DNA from: Psococerastis gibbosa
Taxonomy: Eukaryota > Arthropoda > Insecta > Psocodea > Psocidae
Reading direction: 5' to 3'
DNA: 64,000 nt
Assembly: GCA_963971405.1 (NCBI GenBank)
Contig: OZ020487.1
Location: forward strand, 23,793,371-23,857,370
Positions within the stretch are counted from its first letter, which is position 1; every line of letters begins with the position of its first letter. Shown in pieces: positions 53,301-62,768 of this stretch. The notes beneath the pieces were generated by a model. It saw only the letters and a list, made by a program, of their open reading frames with translations, was not told the DNA's origin and did not search any database. The position numbers and the translations under genes are program-made.

Positions 53301-56300
53301 ATTCCAGCGGAATAGGATCCTGCGCCCCTGAAAAGAAAATTGTCAGTACCACTTGCAAAATTAATAGCTAACTGCTATTTACATAGTACTAATTTATACC
53401 TTTAAAAAACTGCAAACGTACCCAATATTTGATTGAAGAGATCGCAATAGTTGTAGAATGAATTAAATCGCTGCTCCAAATTGGGACCCATAGGGATACG
53501 CGCGTAGATATGACGGAAGTATAATTCCTTATAGAGAACCAAAAACTTCTAAAAAATGAAGAAAAGATACAGTAAATTCGAGTATTTTTGTAGCGTTTAT
53601 GTTAATTCGACGGTTTAAATTCGCTAAGAAATAGTGAGAATCAAAAAAGCAACAGTGATACCCTACTTTTCTTTGGGTTCCAGTTGACGTCTAAAATCAT
53701 GACACAAAACATTAACAGAACAATGAACTGAGAAAAATAACATTTTGTCGTGTAGGATAATATTAAAAACTGCTAAAAATCAAATGGAATAAGGCAGTAT
53801 TTCCATAATCCAGCTCAAGGGATCCGGATGCACAGCAATAAGTCATTGTTCTACTGTCCAAATAAGTTCTTAAAGCAGCCTAAGGTCTCCTTGCACTTTG
53901 AAGGGAATCGCCTGCATAACCAAATAAGTTGCATGCGTTTTAATCAGGTCTAAGGCGGGGTTTCCACATACGTCAATGGTCAATGGTAAATGTGATATTG
54001 ACGTTTTAGCAGACATTAAAGACATACTAAAAATGTCTGCTACCACGTCAAAACCATATTTACCATTGACCATTGACGTATGTGGAAACACCGCCTTACG
54101 ACCACTTGGCACAAAGCCCAGTGAATGTCCACTACAAAATTAGAGAAGGGGACATCAACTACAAATACAAGACAGATATGTTGTTTCTAACGCCTGCTTT
54201 CAGCATTTCTGCTTTTTAAGCAACCCTGTCAGCCTGGCGGGGGGAGTGAGTCTGTTTGTTAACTTGAGGCACCCTAAGGGCAGACTCTATCACCTCGGGG
54301 AAAGGGGAGTTGACTAACAGGGTGGACCTCCTGATTATAGTGGATTCCGAACCACTTGGGGAACATGGTAAAGTCACACGATTAAAGCGGAGGTGACCAG
54401 GACTCGACTTATACTGCCTAAGCGCGTTATCATGTCCCACCAGGTTCCCCTGCCAACGCTGTGCACACTACCAAGTTGCCGCAGTTTGAAGCATGCTCTG
54501 CTCTAATGGAATCAACATGGTAAGGCCGTTGGCACAAGCCAGATATGTATATATGATCCAATGCTCTGTATGGTGATACGAAGCATAAGTAAAGTATGGG
54601 AATGGGCCGCACCAATCACAGCCAACGGAGGCCCTCCACGATTTTATATATAACAGTTCCCCATTTCAAACGAACTAGTTAATCACTCACAACTTATTTT
54701 TTCCTCCCTGCTTCCTTCTCTATTTCATTTTAAGCATTTATCAATAATACAATTTTTTTAGGGTTAGCATGAAAAGAAGACTATAAAGTCTTATTGTTTT
54801 TTGTTTTCAATAAAGTCGTTTTTCAATTTCTCCTGAGTTGAACTATACGTTACGGCAGAAAAATCGCGGTCTTCAAAATGATTTATGCATTCGTCTATAT
54901 CATTCGTAAGATGATTGTTGATCGCATTGCACTTGCACAACTAGCTTCAGTCAACTTACCGTGCTTTTTCTGCTGTCACGCATGTTTCAACTCAAGAGTA
55001 GTTTACCAATAACAATGACATCTAAATAGATCTAAATTATTATTATTATTCAGTTAGTTAACAGTTTTACATTTACTTACAGCGTCATTATCAACTAGAG
55101 GTGCAACTTCCGCCTCATCGGGCCACAATGACTTGAAGAAATAATCCTCAGAAATCTTGGGAAATGTATTTTCATACATGTTTTGAATTTCATAAATATT
55201 TCCTTTGTTTATGACGGTGCGGAAGTAGGGAAGGAACTTCTTGACCACTTCTGGTATAGAAGTATATCCCCGGTCTCCATACTCGGCGTCTCCATGACGG
55301 TCAGCGCCATGTTCATAATCTTGCCCACCATACCCATATCGCTCATCATCCTGAAACATTTCCACATGGCAGCTATTCCACCGAAAAATTTGCTTCACTA
55401 ATCGATGTGCCGACGTGGTAGCAGACGTCATTAATAAGTCTCTGCCATATTTTAAGGAGACTATTATGTAGATACTTAACTTATCTATTATAAATTAAGT
55501 TATAATATGGTAGAGACTTATTAATGTTGTCTGCTACCACGTCGGATTAGTGACGCAAATTTGTCGGTGGAATAGCCGCCTATGCCAGCGCTTCCGAAAC
55601 TATAGGCCGCCAAGGGTTCACTCCGACCTCCTATTTATGTGACCGGACCTTCTAATCGCTGTTATATTTAAAAAATTAGTACAGAAATGCAATTCATTGA
55701 GAACCTGATTCACGGCTGTATTACCAAACAGATCAACATAATTCTTTACAAATCTCTCTTCTGTATTGCAGTTACGCCTACAGCGAGCGCAAAATGGGTG
55801 GGTCCGCTTCTGCTGTTACATTGCATTCAAAGCTAGGGTCACCCCTTTCTACAAACAATTGTCCTGGCTGAAGCATGAAGGGAGACGAGCCCTCCACCTG
55901 GGTGTGCTCGTCTGCAAAATAAAAAATAACTCCACCTTACTTCAAACAGAACTGCAATAACCTCTCTAACCGTACCTACAACACCAGAAGTGATCATCTT
56001 TTAGCCATTCCCCACCACAATACACATATGCTTCATTCATCTTTCCTGGTTTCCTCAATTATACTGTTTAACTCAATCCCCCGTTATATTCTAGATTCGC
56101 CGTCACTAACTGCGTTCAGGTTTCAACTCAAGGAGCATCTAATTTAAAATATTACATAGGCTAGGATTTATTCGAACCGCCACCGCCCCATGCTAGTGTG
56201 CGTGAGTGTATTAGTCTTGACGATGCCTAAAACTAAGACGACATGCCTATTCGGTTGGCTTAGCTAAGACTGGTGGAAATACTGAAATGCGGAAATATAG

Positions 56301-59300
56301 GGAATTTTTTTCTATCGACCTTGTATTGCAAATTCGAACTGTTTTTGTTGCTGACCCTCAGCCTTATGGCCCTAACTCCGCTAGGGTGGTCTCAGCTATA
56401 ATAAAGTCATTATTTATTTAAGAAAGGAATCAATTCCATTTTACACAATTTATTTTTACAAAGAAAATGGCATAAAATTAATATAAAATAATATTGTTGA
56501 AATGTAATGTGGGCCAAGGACGATTTTCCGTAGGGAAATACGGGCCCCCACTAATAAAAATTTAAAAACTGCTGCACCATCTGGCTATGCAATACTTCGC
56601 CCGAGTAAAAAACAAAATAACTTTGACAAGTAATAAAAATAAAGAACTGGTACCAGTGAACGTGCTATCTTGTATATCAATTAGGATAGGCACTGCACAG
56701 TTCCATGGTAAATAATTATCCTAGGGATAAATTTCAAGTTTCCCTATCCCAAAGAACTTGTTGATCGATGGGACGACTCCAGTCAAGAATGGGTGACCAA
56801 TATAATAAGATACAAAACAGTAATATATAGAATTGTTCATGATTTCTTCAGAAAATAATTTGTTGGTCCAAAGTCCAAATCTATGATAATGAAAGCCACC
56901 GGTTCAGTTTCGCTAATCGCTAAACACCCAAAATATAAATGAAGTTAGAAAGCATAAATTTTTCGTGAAAATTGAGTCTTTTTTATTTCGTTTGCATCCA
57001 GCACCAAACTATCAAGGGGCAAGCCACCTACTGCATTTTGTTTACATTAATAATGACTACAATATATACACAAATAACCTGTTTAATCACATTTTCTAGG
57101 TTTTTGGAGGGTAACCCCCCCCCCCCCCCCCCCCCGAAATAAAAAAAAATGGTCCAGATAGACCGGGTGCCACCAATCATTTGGTTCTTACACTCACCGG
57201 CAGCAATGAATTGCACGACGGTTAGCACAGTCAGCAGATTATTGGATGACCTCCAGTTTACGGCGGATTTAATGTTTTCAGTGGTACCGAAATGGCGTCC
57301 TTTGAGCTCATCTGGAATACAGAGCATGTCACTGGCTGCATCGATTGAGAATTACCGGGTTGCTTGACCGAAGAGCTCCACACAACGGCCACCCTGAAAC
57401 GTTTCTTCGGGAGATAGGTACCCAATGATCGCATGGGTGTGCAGATTCCCTCGAAGGGATCCGGCCGATCGGCGCCGAGACCGGGTGGCACGTGGCTAGG
57501 ACGTCTTACATCGGTTAGTTTCGCTAAGGGAGGATTCGAGGCAGGAAAACAGCTTCGCTGCCGCAATTGAGTTGTCTGAGTGATCAAGATGGGGAGTGTC
57601 CTGCGAGTCCTCACCATGGCATGGGACTTTGCCAAATTTATTACTACTACTACTATTGCGGTCCCTCGACACTCATTTTCGTTCCTCCTCTAAAAGCGCA
57701 ATAATTTAATCGGCCGTAGACACTTTATGTCTTCTTCTGTCCGCTCTCAGATGTAGTTCTGATGTATTCTTAATCATATTCTTTATGCCTCCCAATTGCT
57801 CTTTGACACCGTACCAGCGGCTTTCTAAATTAGCTTTTACAGTTGCATTCTCGGTTTTGCTTACATAATATGTCAACCAAACGACCTCTTCTTTGTTTCC
57901 CAATATTCTAAAGTCGTAATATAAGTTCGCCTATACACATAAGCCTACGAGCCGAGAGAAAAGTACAAGCTGTGAGCATGAATTGAGGCCCAAATATATT
58001 GGCGAAGCGTTTAATGTACTTTCACCGGTTAAGCAAAAATCACCCTGTCCTAGCACTATGGGTTAGGATCGATGGAATATATAACATGTTGCATGTAATA
58101 TTAAGTAACGACCTTGTTAAGCGTAAAGAATACGTTTTTAGAATAAGTCTATCAGTAAAATAGGCAGAATCATATAAAATTAAATTACCAATTTGTATCA
58201 CTGGCACCATTGTCTGAAAATAATATAAATGCAAGTTTCGACTAAATTGCATAAACAAGACATGGAAGCTATGTTAAAAATTGGCACCAATTAAAAAAAA
58301 TGAAGCAATTTAATTCCAAAGATTCGAAATTAGGCTACGGGGTTAACAATTTCTTTCTCGTCGAATTGAACGTAGAGTTGGTACAAATACCTGTTTAGCT
58401 AATAAAATTGTCTCTCCTCCTTTTACCCCGTCTGGGGAGGGGTTGGCACCGCATAACATTTCTGGGACCAAGTATTTTATACATATATTCAAATATTCTA
58501 ACATACAGTAAAATTTCAAGGCGCCACCTCTTCACGCAATTTTCAGTTTTTGGTTTGCTACCCCTCTGGATCACCCCTAACTACACTAAAATATTCTGTG
58601 GGTTTGTTTCCTGCCATAAATTAGCACAAAGGAACTTTTTATGTTGGATTTTTCATGCCACCCTTTCAGTGAAAACCCAACCCAGATAAATTTCTACCCC
58701 CTCTAGGGAGGGGTTGGCACCGCATAAAATTTCTGGGACCAATTTTTTCGTACTTGTATTTAAATATACAAACACATAGCAAAATTTCAAGGTGCCACCT
58801 CTTTAAAGAATTTTATCCCTGAGTTTATGGTTTACTACCCCTGTGGATCACCCCTAATCACATTACAATATACTGGCATATGGTTACCCGCCATATATGG
58901 GCAAGAAGCATCTATTTCGCGTTGAATTTTTCATGCCACCTTTATAGTGAAATCCCACCCCAGGTAGATTTCTACCCCTTCTGGGGAGGGGTAGACACCG
59001 AATATAACGTCTGTGACCAATAACATAGTTACACAGACACCAATTTAAGACATTTAAGCTACGATTCAGATTGCCACCTCTTCAGCCAATTTTACCCCTC
59101 TGTATTGGACTTTCCACCCCTCTGGATCACCCCTAACTACCCTAAAATATTCTGTGGGGTTGTTTCCTTCCATAAATTAGCACAAATGAACCATTTTATG
59201 TTGGATTTTCCATGCCACCCTTAAAGTGAAAACCCACCCCAGATAAATTACTACCCCTTCTTGTTGGGGAAAAAGTATGAGAAAACTTCTGGGACAAAAA

Positions 59301-60479
59301 TTTCTAATATGAATACGAAGTATCTAAAGATGTATACGGAGAAATTAAGTTGCCACCTTTTCAGCTAATTTTTCACTTTGGCTGGTGACTTCCAGCCTTC
59401 TGTATCAACCCCCACTGCACTTAAAATGTCTGTGACTAAGATTTCTAACATTACATTCATGAGTACTATACGGTATAATGGTTTTTCCACTGCCACCCTT
59501 TTAACAAAAAGCACCCTAGGATAAATTTCCGACCCTTCTGGCAAGGGGTTGCTGTTGCTAAAAACGTCTGGCATACTGTTTTTTATGATTGTCAGGCGAC
59601 AAGCTTTCACATAGAGGTAAATTTGATTTGCCACCTCTTCAGCGAATTTTTGGTACCCACAACTGATTTAACCACCCTCTGGGAAGGGGTTCCCATTGGG
59701 AAAATCTTCTGGCATGAAGTTTCCACTTATATTCGAGTGCCACTAGTTATTTTGGTAGCATCTCAACGTGCCACTCGTTTAGTGAATTTTCGTCAAAAAA
59801 CATTTTCGAAAAAAAAATCCCCTGTCCAAATGCTACCGCTCTCGCCAGCCAGAAATCCCTTTTCGGCATATCCAGCCCATGGACTATTACGGACATAGTG
59901 TGAAAATTTGCCACCCTTTTAGAGAACCAAATGATTGGTGGCACCCGGTCTAAGAGGTATAATAAATTTTATTCCAATCCACCGACAAGTTGGTCCACAA
60001 ATCGACAGGCATTTCGTAAAAACCATTTTTTGGTTCGTAGGACCTCATAAACGTGTGATCTCTAATTCGAAAATACGTCCATCACAAAGCTTTTCTCATA
60101 CTACATATAAATAAGAAAACAATAATTGTAATAGGACTTGTTTGAAGAGGTTGTTTTATAACAAAAATGAAGATTGCACGGCGTACGCGTAACATGCCGC
60201 ATGTACCTACCACTAACATAACATCGGCAGGTAATTATAAAAGATGACGATGTATTTATGTGTTGCATTTAAAAATTCTAATTGTTAATACCACTGTATC
60301 GTCCTCACTCCTTGTGGTATACTTATAAAGTTACATTTGCTAATATGTGCTCTCACTGCAATGCATTCTACAAGATAGGTTAACTAATGCTCTGTGCCCT
60401 GTAGTAAAACAAATATTGAGCTATACCTCTTTTAACCTACTTATAAATGTTTACTTACATCGCCGTAATCGTCGTACAT
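47315..60479 (-). CDS. EIF3L: Eukaryotic translation initiation factor 3 subunit L, complete
   Basis: PCI-domain subunit of the eIF3 complex, acting on 40S ribosomes in the cytoplasm. Exons: 60459-60479 (MYDDYGD), 55081-55350, 53422-53548, 53098-53327, 52127-52300, 51271-51441, 50584-50730, 49413-49576, 48158-48362, 47315-47449 (TAA 47315-47317). The sum is 1644 nt, 547 residues; human is 564. Diagnostic blocks: [149 protein letters not shown] and [19 protein letters not shown]. The start exon is only 21 coding nt and was identified by the MYDDYGD/DDER junction. Intron 1 (55351-60458) is 5.1 kb and full of nested repeats, while the other introns run from 94 bp to about 1.8 kb. TTTATT at 47123-47128 is a candidate poly(A) signal on the - strand. 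Confidence 0.95.
48775..48900 (+). repeat. Dispersed repeat shared with 19880-20010
   Basis: TAAGTATTGCCGGTAGCGGT and AATGGAAGCGTTTCCACG, then an A-rich run. Inside eIF3L intron 8. Confidence 0.6.
48962..49309 (+). other. Unassigned intronic open frame
   Basis: 116 codons including the stop are open on the + strand (ATG at 48962, TGA at 49307-49309) and the - strand is also open (48403-49125). The region is less AT-rich than its surroundings and adjoins a dispersed repeat, so it is probably unrecognised transposon sequence in eIF3L intron 8. No domain is recognisable in either frame. Confidence 0.3.
49646..49869. repeat. Foldback element in eIF3L intron 7
   Basis: CTATTCCACCGACGTCGTTT arms, core GACGTGGTAGCAGACATCAT, inner loop AGGAGACTATAATGCACATA. 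Confidence 0.88.
51487..51886. repeat. Nested foldbacks: one element inserted in the loop of another
   Basis: The outer arms (GGCGCTTATTCCACCGACCG; GGTCGGTAGAAACCCCGCC) carry GACGTGGTAACAGACATTC. Their loop is occupied by a second complete element, 51559-51814 (AGGCGGCGTTTCCACCGACC...GGTCGGTGGAAACCCCACCT). Confidence 0.85.
53953..54096. repeat. Foldback element, TTTCCACATACGTCAATGG arm type
   Basis: AGGCGGGGTTTCCACATACG...CGTATGTGGAAACACCGCCT; core TTTTAGCAGACATT / AATGTCTGCTACCACGTC. Confidence 0.88.
54187..54532 (+). repeat. Dispersed 346-bp repeat with CCAACG-like ends
   Basis: About 85-90 percent alike by eye to the 33182 copy over its full length and in the same orientation. Lies in eIF3L intron 2. 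Confidence 0.75.
55366..55582. repeat. Foldback element abutting the eIF3L exon 2 acceptor
   Basis: Arms with CTATTCCACCGA and TCGGTGGAATAGCCGCC, core GACGTGGTAGCAGACGTCAT. Its left end is about 14 bp from the acceptor AG (55351-55352). Confidence 0.88.
55764..56145 (+). pseudogene. 3' end of a non-LTR retrotransposon reverse-transcriptase ORF
   Basis: Conceptual translation across one or two frameshifts gives [71 protein letters not shown] and FRFQLKEHL. This is the standard C-terminal tail of RTE/CR1-like LINE polyproteins (family knowledge). Frameshifts and the missing upstream RT core mark it as a dead 5'-truncated copy. Antisense within eIF3L intron 1. Confidence 0.75.
56935..57158 (-). 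repeat. Family A repeat, left half (split by the TIR element)
   Basis: Carries the inverse of CCCCTTGATAGTTTGG and of ATGAAAAA; continues at 59953. Includes a run of about 20 C at 57115-57135. Confidence 0.7.
57159..57188 (+). repeat. Left 30-bp terminal inverted repeat
   Basis: Perfect inverse of 59923-59952. Confidence 0.9.
57360..57660 (+). repeat. Repeat-derived GC-richer segment ending in (ACT)n
   Basis: Locally GC-rich. Ends in ATTTATTACTACTACTACT, a tail type typical of non-LTR/SINE 3' ends. A 125-codon frame is open on the - strand (57258-57635), but nothing in it is recognisable. A similar CGGCGAACACTACTACTACT tail occurs at about 17288. Confidence 0.5.
57706..57903 (-). CDS. Unassigned ORF fragment inside the TIR element
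   Basis: 65 codons ending KVSTAD-stop, charged and hydrophilic ([20 protein letters not shown]). No domain was recognised. It could be a transposon ORF remnant or a captured exon; no matching neighbours or splice partners were seen. Confidence 0.25.
   Translation of the reverse strand: MGNKEEVVWLTYYVSKTENATVKANLESRWYGVKEQLGGIKNMIKNTSELHLRADRRRHKVSTAD
58425..59920 (+). repeat. Dimeric tandem array, ~278-bp unit made of ~139-bp halves
   Basis: The marker TCTGGGGAGGGG recurs at 58431, 58702, 58980, 59259 (worn), 59537 and 59679: spacings 271, 278, 279, 278 and 142. Each half starts near GCCACCTCTTCAG or GCCACCCTTTCAG. Halves differ more than whole units do, as in a higher-order repeat. Divergence rises toward the right end. 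Confidence 0.85.
59923..59952 (-). repeat. Right 30-bp terminal inverted repeat
   Basis: Perfect inverse of 57159-57188. Confidence 0.9.
59953..60125 (-). repeat. Family A repeat, right half
   Basis: ATTTCGTAAAAACCATTTTT and CATCACAAAGCTTTTCTCAT, in the order expected after the 57158 junction. Confidence 0.7.
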
Positions 60480-60994
60480 AGTCAGTTTGCTTAAGATATA
60501 TCAAAGAAAAACTTAAAATGCAAAATTTCCAGCTGTTTTCCGTGGATAAACTGGATATTCTGTTTAGTAAATTAGTTGACGAATGACGCCACTCACCAGT
60601 GTTGCCGGACGTGTAATATGAAATATCACGCCACTGATGTTCAAAATTCACGACATATCACGCAAGCAACTAATCGGCTAATATATATGCATATTAATAT
60701 AATATATATATATAATACAGAATTTATATTAAATTTTTTAATATGGTAACTAAAAAATATGTCATTTGTTTTGCTAATTCTATCTAACAACTTCTATGCT
60801 TAGCTTGTAGTGGGGCTGAAAAATCTGTGTGAATTATTTATCTTACTTCCAGTGGCGTAACGATAGTTTTTCGAGGGTGGCGGTGTTTAATTCGCCCCCC
60901 CCCCCCCCCCATTTTCATGATAGTGTAGAATAATGGGAAAACCGTTCTCAAGGACTTTCGCAGCATTTAAATTAATGACATTAGTGTCCGTCGC

Positions 60995-61790
60995 ACAGGG
61001 GCCCGGGGGTTCGGGAGACGTGAACGGGGGCCCCAAGGGTCGTAATGAATATAAATACAAGCAAGGGGGGCCCGGGTCAAAATTTTGGAAAAATAAGCCT
61101 GAAATGATGGGGTTTTACGCAATTTGATAGGAATAATGTTTCGATTTTTACAGGCGATGTATATAGGCTAAGTACGAACGAGAGTCTGGGGGTCTCCCCC
61201 GGGTGAAGATTTTTGTAAAATACCTAAAATACGGGGTTTTACGCATCTTACCAAAAATTGTTAAGATTTTGTAGATAACGACTTTATTAAGTTGTTACGT
61301 TTTGTTGATTTTACAGACAATGAATACAATTACGAGAAAGGGGGGCCGGGGGTCTCCCCCGGGTGAAATTTTTTTAAAAATAGGGCTGAAATGGTAAGGG
61401 TTTTACGCATTTTGATAGGACTAATGTTTCAATTGTACGGACGATGAATATAACTACATACAAGGGGGATCGGGGGTCTCCCCCGGGTGATTTTTTTTTT
61501 TTTTTTTTTTTTTAAATAGGTCTGAAACAGTGGGGTTTTAGGCATTTTGATAGGTTAACGCTTAGATTTTACTGGCAATGCATCCAATTACGAGCAAATT
61601 CTTGAAAGATGAGCATGAAATGGTGGGTTTTCATGCATTTTGATAGGAGTAACGTTTCTATGTTTACAGGCGATAAACATAGGCTAATTCCAAACGAGGG
61701 GGTCCAGGGGTCTCCTCGGGAGAAGATGTTTGTTAAATAGACCTGAAATACGGGGTTTTACGCATCTTTCCAAAAATGTTTAGATTTTTC
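60995..61790 (-). repeat. GC-rich minisatellite array (largest locus)
   Basis: About five diverged units of roughly 130-150 bp, each with GGGGGTCTCCCCCGGGTGA followed by an AT segment with GGGGTTTTACGCAT. The inverse orientation of the same unit occurs at 29876-30215 and, degraded, at 16675-16860. It follows a 15-C run at about 60896-60910. Confidence 0.8.
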
Positions 61791-62078
61791 AGATGAGCAC
61801 TTTATTATGTTATTACTTTTTAAATAATTCCGCCCAAAATATTGACTTTCTATAATTCTATATTGATTTTTGGAGTTGTGTTACTTGTGTTGGACTGTTG
61901 GGGTCTTGTCACTTGTGGTCTGTGGTCCTAGATCAGGTAAGGTAAACAGCATTTTTCGCGCATTTTTTTTTTAAGTTTTCATTTTTCCTGGGTTTTAATT
62001 TATTTATTATTTTATTGGTTTAAATTTCAATATTTTTATTTAATTATAAAATCAATTTTGTCTAAAATACACGCACTT

Positions 62079-62369
62079 TAGGGGGGTATTCCACATACGG
62101 GGGGTATTCCACATACGTACAACGTCAATGAAAATTATGAAATTGATGGTGGCAGCAGAATTTTTAGTATGTAAAAATGTCTGCTGCCACCATCAATTTC
62201 ATAATTTTCATTGACGTTGTACGTATGTGGAATACCCCCCTACGTACAACGTCAATGAAAATTATGAAATTGATGGTGGCAGCAGACATTTTTACATACT
62301 AAAAATTCTGCTGCCACCATCAATTTCATAATTTTCATTGACGTTGTACGTATATGGAATGGGGGCCTT
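62079..62369. repeat. Four-armed palindrome of CACATACGTACAACGTC foldback
   Basis: Arm order forward-inverse-forward-inverse: two head-to-tail foldback units sharing a junction at about 62225-62245. Arms are identical over about 60 bp. Core GGTGGCAGCAGA. Confidence 0.85.
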
Positions 62370-62478
62370 ACACGCACATCACGCAAGCTCTGAAAATACA
62401 CGCATTTCGTGATTTTTCACGCAAAACGGCAACCCTGCCACTCACGCGCACACCACAGAGTATCATAAGTTCATTCGA

Positions 62479-62762
62479 GATTCCATCAACGTCAATAGTG
62501 ATAAGGCCCCATTCCACATACGTACAACGTCAATGAAAATTATGAAATTGATGGTGGCAGCAGACATTTTTACATACTAAAAATTCTGCTGCCACCATCA
62601 ATTTCATAATTTTCATTGACGTTGTACGTATGTGGAATGGGGGCCTAATGATGATTAAATGTTTTTGACGTGGTAGAAGACAGTTTTAGACTGTCTAAAA
62701 ATGTCTGCTACCACGTCAAAAACATTTAATATCACTATTGACATTGATGGAAACCCCGCCTA
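62479..62762. repeat. Foldback with a second foldback (62504-62647) inserted in its left arm
   Basis: The outer arms pair ATTCCATCAACGTCAATAGT with ACTATTGACATTGATGGAAA and contain GACGTGGTAGAAGACAG. The insert AGGCCCCATTCCACATACG...GGGGCCT splits the left arm after AATAGTGAT; TGAT is repeated at the right junction. Confidence 0.85.
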
Positions 62763-62768
62763 TGTTGA

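Larger units (their letters stand above)
57159..59952. mobile_element. 2.79-kb element with perfect 30-bp terminal inverted repeats
   Basis: 57159-57188 starts TAGACCGGGTGCCACC and 59923-59952 is its exact inverse over 30 bp. The element interrupts a dispersed repeat whose two halves lie at 56935-57158 and 59953-60125. Comparison with uninterrupted copies (for example 14100-14125) suggests a 3-bp TCT duplication. The interior has a short repeat with an ATT-ACT microsatellite tail (57360-57660), an unassigned - strand ORF (57706-57903), and a dimeric tandem array (58425-59920). No transposase was recognised, so it is probably non-autonomous. Confidence 0.8.
60597..62437. mobile_element. Non-autonomous hAT-like DNA element with 8-bp target duplication
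   Basis: Left end CAGTGTTGCCGG; the right end, read inverted, is CAGGGTTGCCG. CCACTCAC stands on both sides (60589-60596 and 62438-62445), an exact 8-bp duplication, the hallmark of hAT insertion. No transposase ORF was seen. The 1841-bp interior contains a CAGTGGCGTAAC-started repeat (60850), a GC-rich minisatellite and a four-armed foldback. It sits upstream of eIF3L, starting 118 bp from its ATG. Confidence 0.82.
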
